Positions 8,776 to 17,416 of a DNA stretch of 64,000 nt are shown piece after piece. The number at the start of each line of letters is the position of its first letter. The first letter of the stretch is position 1. Source of the stretch: an uncultured Alphaproteobacteria bacterium (lineage in GTDB: Bacteria; Pseudomonadota; Alphaproteobacteria; GCA-2731375); the NCBI GenBank assembly GCA_951812805.1, contig CATOSZ010000001.1:372001-436000 (forward strand), read 5' to 3'. Below the pieces are notes generated by a model. The model did no database searches. It was given only the letters and a program-made list of their open reading frames with translations, and was not told the origin of the DNA. The position numbers and the translations under genes were made by a program.

Positions 8776-9827
8776 GTTCCACTCGCCGCTGATTGCTCGG
8801 AAGCCTCCCGCGGGCCGCCGAATCGCCGATAGTCTTCGATGATCCGGTCGGTCAGCCGGTCGCGCGCCATGTCCGCGGCGACGCCGATCGCTGCGGCGAA
8901 GCCCGTCTCGTCAGCACCGCCGTGGCTCTTGACGCTAATACCGTTCAGGCCGAGGAACACGCCGCCGTTGTGGGTCCGCGGATCCACACGCTCGCGCATC
9001 GCATTCAGGCTCGATCTGGCCAACAGATAACCAAGGCGCGAGAGCAGGGACTGCTCGAACGCGCCCCGCAGATGCTGGCTGTAGAGCTTGGCGCTGCCTT
9101 CGGCCGCCTTCAGGGCGACATTGCCCGTGAAGCCGTCGGTCACCATCACGTCGGTGGTGCCCTTGAAGAGGTCGTCGCCCTCGATGAAGCCACGGAATTC
9201 CAACGGCAGCTCGACATCCCGCAGCATCTGCGCGGCGAGTCGAACCGTGTCGTTGCCCTTCAGCTCTTCCTCGCCGACGTTCAGCAGGCCGACGGTCGGA
9301 CGCGACTTGCCCAGCACCGTGCGCGCGAAGGCCGCGCCCATGACGGCGAACTGCACGAGGTTGTTGGCGTCGCATTCGATGTTGGCGCCGAGGTCGAGGA
9401 CCACGGATTGACCGTCGAGAGCCGGAAATACGCTGGCGATCGCCGGGCGATCGATGCCGGGCAGGGTCCGCAGCACAACCTTGGAGATCGCCATCAACGC
9501 GCCGGTGTTGCCGCCCGAGACGATGCCGTTCGCCTCGCCCGCGGCCACCGCGTCGATCGCCAGGCGCATGCTGGTATTGCGGCCACGTCGCAAGGCCTGC
9601 CTCGGCTTCTCGTCGGCGCTCACCTGGGCAGGCGCATGACGGATCTCCGCGACCGCGGCGAGCTTCGGCCGCCCCTCGAGCAGAGGGGCGAGGCGCGCCT
9701 CGTCGCCGAACAACAGAAATCGGACGTCCGGGTGCCGTTCACTCGCCAGCCGCGCGCCGTCGAGCACGCTTTTTGGCGCGTGATCGCCGCCCATGGCGTC
9801 GAGCGCGATGACGATGGAAGACGACAA
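8772..9827 (-). CDS. plsX: Phosphate acyltransferase PlsX
   Basis: This 351-residue peripheral membrane enzyme makes acyl-phosphate from acyl-ACP and phosphate, the first step of phospholipid synthesis with PlsY. The [12 protein letters not shown] motif is at the N-terminus, and [11 protein letters not shown] and GFTGNVALK are conserved. The only reasonable start is TTG at 9827, preceded by an AGGGA site, since no ATG or GTG lies in frame between the upstream stop and the conserved region. It sits between rpmF and fabH, as in most bacteria. Confidence 0.94.
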   Translation of the reverse strand: MSSSIVIALDAMGGDHAPKSVLDGARLASERHPDVRFLLFGDEARLAPLLEGRPKLAAVAEIRHAPAQVSADEKPRQALRRGRNTSMRLAIDAVAAGEANGIVSGGNTGALMAISKVVLRTLPGIDRPAIASVFPALDGQSVVLDLGANIECDANNLVQFAVMGAAFARTVLGKSRPTVGLLNVGEEELKGNDTVRLAAQMLRDVELPLEFRGFIEGDDLFKGTTDVMVTDGFTGNVALKAAEGSAKLYSQHLRGAFEQSLLSRLGYLLARSSLNAMRERVDPRTHNGGVFLGLNGISVKSHGGADETGFAAAIGVAADMARDRLTDRIIEDYRRFGGPREASEQSAASGT

Positions 9828-9850
9828 CCCCCGCGTTCCCTGTCTGGTGC

Positions 9851-10033
9851 TCAGGCGTCCGTCGGCTCGAGAACCTCGCGGTCGTCATAGTGCCCGCACT
9901 TGGCGCAGACGTGGTGCGGGCGTTTCAATTCGCCACAATTGTTGCATTCGTGATGCGTGGCGGCCTTCAGCGCGTCGTGCGAGCGACGGTTGTTGCGCCG
10001 CGACGGCGTCACCTTCCTCTTGGGAACAGCCAT
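9851..10033 (-). CDS. rpmF: 50S ribosomal protein L32
   Basis: This 60-residue protein is the ribosomal large-subunit protein L32. It has the basic N-terminus [13 protein letters not shown] and two CxxC pairs (CNNC and CAKC), the zinc-binding version. It is located between DUF177 and plsX, its near-universal position. Confidence 0.97.
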   Translation of the reverse strand: MAVPKRKVTPSRRNNRRSHDALKAATHHECNNCGELKRPHHVCAKCGHYDDREVLEPTDA

Positions 10034-10095
10034 TCTTTCAAACCTTCATCTCTGGGCCGCGCGCCGCCGAATGGGCCGCGCGGCCATGCCTCGTT

Positions 10096-10671
10096 TCAAT
10101 CCTCGGTCCGCAAGCGCGCCAGCGCCGCGAACGGATGACCGCCGCCCGGCGTGTCATCCTCTGCATTCTCCCCCGCCTCCGTCACCTCGACCACCGCCTC
10201 CGGGTGGCGAGGATAGGGATCGATGACCGTCGACAAATGTTGGGCCACGACCTCGCCCAGATCGATATGACCGTCGACCACCGCCTCGGGCGGATCCTCG
10301 TCCTCGAACTCGAAAACGATTTCCTCCACCGTATCCACCGCATCCGCTACGGCGAAGTCCACGCTGAAGGTCTCGGTTATGGTCGTGGCCACTGGCTCCA
10401 AAGTGACGACGCAAGACTGTACCACATCGGCCTCGAATGTCACCCGGGCGCGTATTCGATCGTCCGCCATGACGGCAAGCCGGGCGGTGCCCGAAAGACG
10501 CTCCATGGCCTCGAGTTGGAACCGTCGCGCCAGCGCGGAGCGTTCATCTACGTTTGCGGTGAACGCGAACGTCAAGCCGTCGATTTCAGCGGAATCGACG
10601 GCGATGCGACGGCTGAACTCAACCGTTTCATCTTCGATGTCGGTCCGTGCGACCACCTGAAGCCTCACCAC
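10096..10671 (-). CDS. DUF177 / YceD family protein
   Basis: This acidic protein of about 191 residues belongs to the DUF177 (YceD) family, usually encoded before rpmF and implicated in 23S rRNA maturation or accumulation. It carries the family core CVVTLEPV (with the conserved Cys) and the acidic FEDEDPPEAVVDGHIDLGEVVAQHL segment in two parts. The start is uncertain: GTG at 10671 or 10668 fits the usual family N-terminus, while TTG at 10749 would overlap the upstream stop by four bases but adds an unconserved 26-residue leader. Confidence 0.82.
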   Translation of the reverse strand: MVRLQVVARTDIEDETVEFSRRIAVDSAEIDGLTFAFTANVDERSALARRFQLEAMERLSGTARLAVMADDRIRARVTFEADVVQSCVVTLEPVATTITETFSVDFAVADAVDTVEEIVFEFEDEDPPEAVVDGHIDLGEVVAQHLSTVIDPYPRHPEAVVEVTEAGENAEDDTPGGGHPFAALARLRTED

Positions 10672-10745
10672 ATCAGTTTCTTTTCGGCAGGGAAGATGCC
10701 GGCCGCCGCCGGCGCGCGGGAACATAGGGCCGAGACCTGGAAAGG

Positions 10746-11303
10746 TCAATGTTTGCGTGCGTTTGCTTCTTCCGGCGCCTCGAAGGAAACATGACCCGCC
10801 AGCAGCGCCGGACCGGCCTGCGTGGCCAACAGACCGTCGAGGCCGCGAACATGCGCCGCCAGGTCTTCGAGTTTGTCGCGCGCGATGCCGATATCACGGT
10901 AGACGTTGCGCGAGAGTGCCGTTTCCAACGTGTCCTCGCCACCATCCAAGGCCTCTTCGTACGCCTGGGCACGACCGTAGAAGGCACTGATCATCTGTTT
11001 GACCCGTCTACCGATCGAATGGTCGCCCACGCCCATTTCTCTCAGGCTGCGGTCCATATCGGCGAACATGAGGTCGAACAATTCCTGCGATAGCTCCCGG
11101 GCGGTCTCGCCCTCGCGCTTCAGCCGGCGCAGCAAGAGGACCATATGCAGGACGAGGGCATCGAAGCGACCGTCGAGGGTGTCGGGAATCTCCAACTCGC
11201 GAAACAGCTCAGGCCGGCGCGATTGCGCCATGGCGGCGCCATAGAGCGCCTCCGCCGCGCGACGTCGCCGGCGCTTCCCGGCATTGAAAAGGCCAAGCGC
11301 CAT
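10746..11303 (-). CDS. Ubiquinol-cytochrome c chaperone (CBP3-like)
   Basis: This 185-residue protein is of the ubiquinol-cytochrome c chaperone family, related to mitochondrial Cbp3, which helps make cytochrome b of the bc1 complex. Conserved helical segments include DGRFDALVLHMVLLLRRL and FDLMFADMDRSLREMGVGD. The ATG at 11303 begins the family region; upstream in-frame codons reaching 11495 would run into the bamE promoter region and look non-coding. It is the first gene of the rpmF-plsX-fabH block and diverges from bamE. Confidence 0.85.
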   Translation of the reverse strand: MALGLFNAGKRRRRRAAEALYGAAMAQSRRPELFRELEIPDTLDGRFDALVLHMVLLLRRLKREGETARELSQELFDLMFADMDRSLREMGVGDHSIGRRVKQMISAFYGRAQAYEEALDGGEDTLETALSRNVYRDIGIARDKLEDLAAHVRGLDGLLATQAGPALLAGHVSFEAPEEANARKH

Positions 11304-11339
11304 CCCGTGTCCTCCCCTCGGTGACCCGCCGCGCAATCG

Positions 11340-11368
11340 TTGACAGTCCGTGCAACGGCTGGCATAGC
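11340..11368 (+). promoter_or_regulatory. Candidate sigma-70 promoter for bamE
   Basis: A perfect -35 hexamer TTGACA at 11340-11345 is followed, 17 bases later, by CATAGC at 11363-11368, a weak -10. It lies in the 149-bp divergent gap, about 85 bases before the bamE start. Confidence 0.4.
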
Positions 11369-11452
11369 AGGGCACGGGCCTCCCCAGGGCCCGATTATAG
11401 CGGGAATGGAGTGCCGTCAACCGACGCGTCGCCGGCTGGCGGTACCGGTGGG

Positions 11453-11962
11453 ATGGACATGGCAACGACGGTGATGGCCGCCTCGAATTCGACAAACCCG
11501 GGCACTGGCTGGCGGCGAATCGCGACGGTCGCCCTGGTCACGCTGACTCTCGCCCTCGGCGCCTGCGCGCCGCAAGAGAGGCGCAGCGGCTTCCTGCTGG
11601 ACGAAGACCAGGTCGGCGAAATTCGCACCGGCGTGCACGATCGGGATTCGATCGCCCAGCTTTTGGGCTCGCCGACCAGTATCGCCACCTTCGAGGACCA
11701 GACCTGGTATTACATTTCCCGCCGGTCCGAGAAGCTGGTGTTCCTCGACGCGCAAACCATGGACCAGCAGGTGGTGGCGATCCATTTCGACGATTCCGGC
11801 GTGGTCAGCGAGGTTAAGCGTTACGCTATGGAAGACGGCCAGATCGTCGATCCGGTCGGCCGCAAGACGCGCACCCGTGGCCGTGAACTCGGTTTCCTCG
11901 AGCAGATCTTCGGCAACCTCGGTCGCTTCAACGCGCCGGAAGAATCGCCCCTCGGCTTCTAG
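11453..11962 (+). CDS. bamE: Outer-membrane assembly lipoprotein BamE (SmpA/OmlA)
   Basis: This 169-residue lipoprotein belongs to the BAM complex that inserts beta-barrel proteins into the outer membrane. An N-terminal hydrophobic stretch ends in a lipobox with Cys38 (LALGAC). The SmpA/OmlA fold follows, with VGEIRTGVHDRDSIAQLLGSP and TWYYISRR. Start codons at 11453, 11459 and 11474 are possible; the first is used here. It lies divergent from the cytochrome bc1 chaperone, a common alphaproteobacterial pairing. Confidence 0.9.
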   Translation: MDMATTVMAASNSTNPGTGWRRIATVALVTLTLALGACAPQERRSGFLLDEDQVGEIRTGVHDRDSIAQLLGSPTSIATFEDQTWYYISRRSEKLVFLDAQTMDQQVVAIHFDDSGVVSEVKRYAMEDGQIVDPVGRKTRTRGRELGFLEQIFGNLGRFNAPEESPLGF

Positions 11963-11963
11963 T

Positions 11964-14660
11964 TCAGACCGTCAGCGAGAAGGTCCCCGCCGGCCCGCCG
12001 CTCGACAGGCGGAGGAGGGCTGTGCGCAGTGCATCGATTCGTGCCTGATCGGCCGGCGAGGGGGTGAGAGCCGCGAGATCCGCCAAGGGATCACTCTCGG
12101 GGACACCGAGCAGGCGATCGTGGATCTCCTGTACCGTACGCATGGCGTCTTCCAACACGAAGCCGGCGTCCTGCGCCGCCTGGCCACCGTCGAGGCCCAG
12201 TCCCGCGAACAGGCCAAGGGCGAAAACCCGGGGCCCTTCGCCGTCGCCGGGCGAGAGGTCGTCGCCGACGGCCTCCCCGCCGTCGAACAGGGTGACCGGC
12301 GCCAGACCGATCGGCGCCAACGCATCGCGCGTCCCGGGGCCGGCACGCAATTCGATCAGCGAGCCCGCCGCGGCCTCGATGCGAAGCCGCATGCCGTCGA
12401 CGTCGCTCTCGTAGCGCGCGGTGCCGGCGGCGCCCAGCAGGCTGTTGATCTTGAGCGAGAGGAACGTGAAGGAGTCGTCGGCCTCGATCTCCACCCGGCG
12501 GAAGGCGCCGCCGTCGACCGCGAGTTCGAAACTCTGCCCGGCCCGGGCGCTGGTCAGATTGACGATCTCGCGCGCCGGCTCCAGCGGCAGGGCGGTGGTC
12601 GGCAGACCCAGCCGCGTGATCACCGAGCTGGCGTCGTCGTCATAGGCGACCGCGCGCGCCGAATGGGCGAAGGCTCCGCCGAACTGCTGCGTCCAGAGCG
12701 TCGCGCCGGTATCGTCGAGCTTGGCGGCGAAGCCGTCGATCGCGCCGACCTGGCCGCCGGGCGCGAGCGCGCTCGCCGTGCTGCCCGAGAGATAGATCTC
12801 GTCGCCCGTCGCGTCCGCCTTCACCGCGAGGCCGAGGCCGAAGTCGTCGCCGCTGCCGCCGACGTGGCTCAGCCAGTCGATGGCGGCGCTGGCGCCGGAA
12901 TCCGTCACCCGCGTGACGAAGCCGTCCGATCCGCCGGAATGGGCCTGCACAATCGCGCCGTTCAGTCCGGCCCCGTCGATGGCGCCCGCAATATAGAGGG
13001 CGCCGCCCTCGCCGAGCGCCAGGCCGGATACCTGGCCCGTGCCGAGGCTGCCGAGATCGACCTCCCAGATCGGCGCCGAGCCGGCATCGGAGTCGGCGTA
13101 TTTCCGTAGCACCGCCTGGCCATCGACCTCGCCCGCGAGCAAGATATCGCCGGCGGCGTCGACAGCCAGCGCCGTCGCCCGGTCCTCGCCCGCACTGCCG
13201 AACTGCTTGCTCCAGACAATGGCACCGTCGGTGTCGAGCTTGCGGAGGTAGGCATCGCCGCCGCCCGCATGGCTGACCGTCGCGTCGAGGGCCGAATGCG
13301 TCGTGCCGGCGAGGAAGATGTCACCCGCGGCGTTGGTCGCGAGCGCCAGGGCGCCATCGTCGGCGACCGGGCCGGTCTGCCGGGTCCACAGTTCCCGGCC
13401 ATCGCCGTCGAACTTGGTGACGAAGGAATCCTTGCCGCCGCCGACCGCGGTGCCCGTCAGCAGACCCTGAACCTCGCCGGCGATGACGACATTGTCGTCG
13501 CCGTCGATTGCGATCGCCGCGCCGGCCGCCGTTTCGCCGGCGCCGAGCAGGCGCGACCAGAGCAAGGTGCCGGCGGCGTCGTATTTTTGCAGGAAGGCGT
13601 CCGGTGTCGATTGATTGACCTGGTCGCCGAGATCGCCCGACGTCGTGCCGACCACATAGACGTTGCCGAAGCTGTCGACGGCGGTACCGGCGGCCTGGTC
13701 GCCCTGGTCGGTGGAGATGGCGGAGATGAAACCCTCCACCGGGGCGGCGGCGCCGAGATCGTCGAGCTTGCGGAGGAAGCCGTCGGCCGAGTTTCCGCCG
13801 CCGCTGCCGCCGGCCAGCAGCAGGCCCGCCTCGCCACCGCCCGCGTCCGGCGTGAAGGTCACGGTTTCCGCACTGCTCATCTGCAGACGGAAGCCATAGG
13901 CGAATTCGTGGAACCGCTCGACGGTAATGCGGGTCAGCGCGCCCGCGCTCTCCAGCGCGTCGTTGATATGGGCTGCGACATTGTCGACGTTGAGCGTGCC
14001 GGAAATGCCGGCGAGATCGATGGCGACGCTCTGACTGCCGGTCGAGGTTTCAAGTTCTATGGTGAAGGTCTCGTTGCCGACGAGGCCGGGGATGGCATCC
14101 TCGCGCACCGTCGTCAGGACCTGACCGATATGCTCGGGCAGGGTTTTCTCGATCGGCTTGGGCAGCGGCGTCGTGGTCTCGATGCTGCCGCGTTCGCTGC
14201 CCGGCACCACCGTGATATCGGGCAGTTCAAGGCCGGCGGCGTAGCTGCGCACCTCTTCGAGGTAGCTTTGGAAGCGGCGCTCCAACAGCGGGCGGAGGCT
14301 GTCGGCCCGCGCGCCGGTCTCGGCGTATTGCGCAAGCTCCCGCAGCCGGGAAAGGCCGCGCCAGAGCGCGAAGAGGGCGCCGGAATCCGCGTCGTCGCCG
14401 GCGAAGCCTTCGCCGGCTTCGAGTTTGGGCTCGGCCGAGAACAGCCGCTCGAGCAGCTTGTCCTCGCCGGCCGTATCGGGGATGTCCCAGGGCGGAATTG
14501 CGGCGGGGCCGTCGCGCGGTCCGCGCTCGAGGCCCTGCGCCCTGAGCGCCCCGACCAGGACGCTCCGCTCCAGCGCCGCGCCGCTCGCGTAATAGCTCGC
14601 CAGCAGGTTGGAATCGAAGCCAACCAGAGTGGGGGCGGGGGCGCCGCCGGGAATGATCAT
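11964..14660 (-). CDS. Large SBBP-repeat beta-propeller protein with flagellin-like segments (FlaEY-like)
   Basis: This is an 898-residue acidic protein. Residues about 1-200 are helical. Two regions, at about 215-300 and again around 690-780, resemble the flagellin hook IN element (SVAIDLAGISGTLNVDN, AHINDALESAG; then FELAVDGGAFRRVEIEAD, SLKINSLLGAAG). Between them lie repeated blades of about 50 residues of the SBBP propeller type, each with DGF/DAF-LxK-DxxG and a following WxxxxG. No signal peptide is visible. Proteins of this design are annotated in Caulobacter-like bacteria as the flagellar regulatory protein FlaEY; that match is from memory of architecture and is tentative. It lies divergent from the sugar-nucleotide genes, which could serve flagellin or surface-glycan modification. 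Confidence 0.6.
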   Translation of the reverse strand: MIIPGGAPAPTLVGFDSNLLASYYASGAALERSVLVGALRAQGLERGPRDGPAAIPPWDIPDTAGEDKLLERLFSAEPKLEAGEGFAGDDADSGALFALWRGLSRLRELAQYAETGARADSLRPLLERRFQSYLEEVRSYAAGLELPDITVVPGSERGSIETTTPLPKPIEKTLPEHIGQVLTTVREDAIPGLVGNETFTIELETSTGSQSVAIDLAGISGTLNVDNVAAHINDALESAGALTRITVERFHEFAYGFRLQMSSAETVTFTPDAGGGEAGLLLAGGSGGGNSADGFLRKLDDLGAAAPVEGFISAISTDQGDQAAGTAVDSFGNVYVVGTTSGDLGDQVNQSTPDAFLQKYDAAGTLLWSRLLGAGETAAGAAIAIDGDDNVVIAGEVQGLLTGTAVGGGKDSFVTKFDGDGRELWTRQTGPVADDGALALATNAAGDIFLAGTTHSALDATVSHAGGGDAYLRKLDTDGAIVWSKQFGSAGEDRATALAVDAAGDILLAGEVDGQAVLRKYADSDAGSAPIWEVDLGSLGTGQVSGLALGEGGALYIAGAIDGAGLNGAIVQAHSGGSDGFVTRVTDSGASAAIDWLSHVGGSGDDFGLGLAVKADATGDEIYLSGSTASALAPGGQVGAIDGFAAKLDDTGATLWTQQFGGAFAHSARAVAYDDDASSVITRLGLPTTALPLEPAREIVNLTSARAGQSFELAVDGGAFRRVEIEADDSFTFLSLKINSLLGAAGTARYESDVDGMRLRIEAAAGSLIELRAGPGTRDALAPIGLAPVTLFDGGEAVGDDLSPGDGEGPRVFALGLFAGLGLDGGQAAQDAGFVLEDAMRTVQEIHDRLLGVPESDPLADLAALTPSPADQARIDALRTALLRLSSGGPAGTFSLTV

Positions 14661-14707
14661 GGCCGTTGCTCCTCTTGGGCGTGGGCCTGCTGAGAGTCTG
14701 GCGGGGA

Positions 14708-14752
14708 AGCGTTAACGGCCGGTGAAGGAGCGCTTTACCCGATGTTAACGCT
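14708..14752. promoter_or_regulatory. Inverted repeat AGCGTTAAC and CtrA-like half sites
   Basis: AGCGTTAAC at 14708-14716 and GTTAACGCT at 14744-14752 are a perfect 9-bp inverted repeat in the 149-bp divergent gap between the propeller gene and the kinase gene. The left copy also gives TTAA-N7-TGAA (14712-14726), one base off the CtrA box TTAA-N7-TTAA. This may be an operator for one or both genes. Confidence 0.35.
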
Positions 14753-14809
14753 GATTTCCGATAAATCGGGACGAGCGAGGCGCACGAGTAGGCGTCGCGA
14801 AATGGTGCG

Positions 14810-16396
14810 GTGACGATGGCGATGGCTTGGACGGAAGACGCGGCGATCACGGCCGCGGCACGCAATCCCCGGGCGCGGGACAAGATCACCTCGGTCGATG
14901 CGATCGCCACCGTGGTCGAACGCTGGCGGGCCGCCGGCCAGAGCGTCGTGCTGGCGCATGGCGTCTTCGACCTGCTGCACATGGGCCACGTCCGCCACCT
15001 CGAGAGCGCGAAGGCGGAAGGCGATCTGCTGGTCGTCACACTGACGGCGGACCGTCATGTCAACAAGGGCCCCGGCCGCCCGGTGTTTCCCGAGCTGCTG
15101 CGCGCCGAGATGATCGCGGCGCTGGAATGTGTCGACTATGTCGCGATTTCGAACTGGCAGAGCGCGGAAGGCGTGTTGCGCCTGATCCGCCCGACCGTTT
15201 ACGTCAAGGGCCAGGACTATGCGCGCGAGGCGGAGGACATCACCGGCAACATCCGCCGCGAACGCGAGCTGGTCGAAAGCCTTGGCGGCCGCCTGGTCTT
15301 CACCGACGACATTACCTTCTCGTCCTCCTCCCTGATCAACCGGCATCTGGACGTGCACGGCTCCGAGCTTACCGGCTATCTCGGGCGGCTGCGCGACCGC
15401 GACCTGCTGGGCGAGATCATGACCGGCTTCGAGGCGATCCAGGACAAGCGGGTCCTGTTCGTGGGCGAGGCCATCGTCGACGAATATCAATACGCCGTGC
15501 CCATGGGGAAGTCGGCCAAGGAGAACATCATCGCGACCCGCTATGAAGGGCGCGAGGCCTTCGCCGGCGGTGTCGTCGCGGCGGCCAATCATGTGGCCGA
15601 CTTCGTCGCCGAGGTCGAGATCATCACGGTCATCGGCGAGGAGGATCCCTACGACGACCTGATCCTGGAAACCGTAAAGCCGAACGTGAAAGTACGGTTC
15701 CTGCGTCGCGCCGGGCGTCCGACGACGCGCAAATGCCGCTTCGTCGATCCGGGCCACACCCGCAAGCTGTTCGAGGTCTATCACTTCGACGAAACCCCGC
15801 TGGGGGTGGCAGAGGAAGACGAACTCTGCGCCATGATCCGGACCAGCGCGCCGCAGGCGGACGTCGTGGTGGTGAACGATTTCGGACACGGCATGATGAC
15901 CCCGCGCGCCATCCGGACCGTCGAGCGGACGGCCTCCTTCCTCGCGGTGAACGCCCAAACCAATTCCGCCAACCATGGCTACAATCCAGTGACCCGCTAC
16001 GAGCGGGCCGACTATGTCTGCATCGACGCGCCGGAAGCGCGGCTGGCGCTTCGCGACCGCTTCCGTGACCTGGGCGAGCTGATCCAAGGCCCGCTGCGCG
16101 AGCAGGTGGCCTGCGACCACATCGTGGTCACGCACGGCCAGAACGGCTGCCACACCTTCTCGCTCGACGCCGGGCTCGGGCGGGTGCCGGCCTTCACGCG
16201 CAAGGTGGTCGATACGGTGGGCGCGGGCGACGCCTTTCTCAGCGTGACCTCGCCGCTGGTCGCCGCCGGCCTCCCCATGGAACTGGTCGGCATCGTCGGC
16301 AACGCGGTCGGCGCCCTGAAGGTCGGCATCGTCGGCCACCGGGAGAGTGTCGAGCGCGTGCCGTTGCTGAAATTCTTGACCGCGCTCTTGAAATGA
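14810..16396 (+). CDS. Fused nucleotidyltransferase and PfkB-family sugar kinase (HldE-like, reversed order)
   Basis: This is a 528-residue bifunctional protein. Residues about 40-180 are a cytidylyltransferase-like domain with HGVFDLLHMGH (HxGH at 57-60) and YVKGQDY. Residues about 210-520 are a PfkB/ribokinase-type kinase with the catalytic DTVGAGDAF motif at 468-476. HldE joins the same two activities (heptose-phosphate kinase and ADP-heptose synthesis) but with the kinase first; here the order is reversed. A role in making an activated sugar for a surface glycan is inferred. The stop overlaps the ATG of the epimerase gene by four bases. Starts at GTG 14810 or ATG 14816/14822 are possible, with no strong ribosome site. 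Confidence 0.8.
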   Translation: MTMAMAWTEDAAITAAARNPRARDKITSVDAIATVVERWRAAGQSVVLAHGVFDLLHMGHVRHLESAKAEGDLLVVTLTADRHVNKGPGRPVFPELLRAEMIAALECVDYVAISNWQSAEGVLRLIRPTVYVKGQDYAREAEDITGNIRRERELVESLGGRLVFTDDITFSSSSLINRHLDVHGSELTGYLGRLRDRDLLGEIMTGFEAIQDKRVLFVGEAIVDEYQYAVPMGKSAKENIIATRYEGREAFAGGVVAAANHVADFVAEVEIITVIGEEDPYDDLILETVKPNVKVRFLRRAGRPTTRKCRFVDPGHTRKLFEVYHFDETPLGVAEEDELCAMIRTSAPQADVVVVNDFGHGMMTPRAIRTVERTASFLAVNAQTNSANHGYNPVTRYERADYVCIDAPEARLALRDRFRDLGELIQGPLREQVACDHIVVTHGQNGCHTFSLDAGLGRVPAFTRKVVDTVGAGDAFLSVTSPLVAAGLPMELVGIVGNAVGALKVGIVGHRESVERVPLLKFLTALLK

Positions 16397-17412
16397 CGAG
16401 CGCCGGGGAGGGAGCCATGGACGAGACGAAGCGATTTTCCCGCGTTCTGGTAACCGGCGGGGCCGGCTACGTCGGCAGCCGGCTGGTGCCGAAGCTGCTG
16501 GCGGCCGGCTACAGGGTCACGGTGCTCGACCTTTTCATCTATGGCGACACCTTGGCGGCGCATCCGGCGCTGCGGCTGGTGCGCGGCGATCTGCGCGAGG
16601 CGGCATCTGTGGGTGATGCGCTCGCCGGCTGCGATGCGGTGATCCATCTCGCCTGCATCTCCAACGATCCGAGCTTCGAGCTCAATCCGGACCTCGGCCG
16701 CTCGATAAACTTCGACGCCTTCCGTCCCCTCGTGCGCGCCGCCAAGGATGCCGGTGTCGGACGGTTCATCTACGCCTCCTCCTCCTCCGTCTACGGCATC
16801 AAGGACGAGCCCGAGGTGACCGAGGAGCTGGCACTCGAACCCTTGACCGACTATTCGAAATACAAGGCGATGTGCGAGGAGGTGCTGGAGGCGGAACGCG
16901 AGCCGGGCTTCGTCACGCTGACGCTCAGGCCCGCCACGGTCTGCGGCTATGCGCCCCGCCTGCGCCTGGATCTCACGGTCAACATCCTGACCAACCATGC
17001 GATCCACAACGGCCGGATCACGGTGTTCGGCGGCGCACAGCGGCGCCCCAACATCAACATCGAGGACATGACGGACCTCTATGTGCGTTGCCTCGAGTAT
17101 CCCGATGCGGCGATCGACGGACGCGTCTTCAACGCCGGCTACGAAAATCACCGGGTCGGTGAGCTGGCGGAGATCGTTCGCAGCTCCGTCGGGCAGGGCA
17201 TCGAGATCGTTACCACGCCGAGCGACGACCATCGCTCCTATCACGTCTCGTCCGCCCGTATCGGCCGCGAGCTCGGCTTCACCCCGCGCCACAGTATCGA
17301 GGACGCGGTCAAGGGGTTGAGCGCCGCCTTCACCGCCGGCCGGATCGTCAACGCGATGACGGACGACCGCTACTACAACGTGAAGCGGATGCAGGCCCTC
17401 GGGCTCGCCTGA
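16393..17412 (+). CDS. NAD-dependent sugar epimerase/dehydratase (extended SDR)
   Basis: This 339-residue protein is an extended short-chain dehydrogenase acting on nucleotide sugars. The NAD site is VTGGAGYVGSRL near residue 20, an active-site Ser is in YASSSSVYG near residue 130, and the YxxxK pair is YSKYK near 155. Substrate candidates are NDP-hexose or ADP-heptose epimers. It is translationally coupled to the upstream fused kinase (ATGA overlap), so both likely build one activated sugar. A second ATG at 16417 with GGGAGGGAG in front may be the real start. Confidence 0.85.
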   Translation: MTSAGEGAMDETKRFSRVLVTGGAGYVGSRLVPKLLAAGYRVTVLDLFIYGDTLAAHPALRLVRGDLREAASVGDALAGCDAVIHLACISNDPSFELNPDLGRSINFDAFRPLVRAAKDAGVGRFIYASSSSVYGIKDEPEVTEELALEPLTDYSKYKAMCEEVLEAEREPGFVTLTLRPATVCGYAPRLRLDLTVNILTNHAIHNGRITVFGGAQRRPNINIEDMTDLYVRCLEYPDAAIDGRVFNAGYENHRVGELAEIVRSSVGQGIEIVTTPSDDHRSYHVSSARIGRELGFTPRHSIEDAVKGLSAAFTAGRIVNAMTDDRYYNVKRMQALGLA

Positions 17413-17416
17413 CGCC

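Noticed and set aside
10055-10085. GC-rich inverted repeat between DUF177 and rpmF
   Set aside because: Eight-base arms with a 15-base loop in GC-rich sequence and no T-run; it could arise by chance.
11877-13109. Long plus-strand frame opposite the propeller gene
   Set aside because: It has Arg/Ala/Gly-rich low-information sequence typical of antisense frames in high-GC DNA, and the minus strand has clear protein domains.
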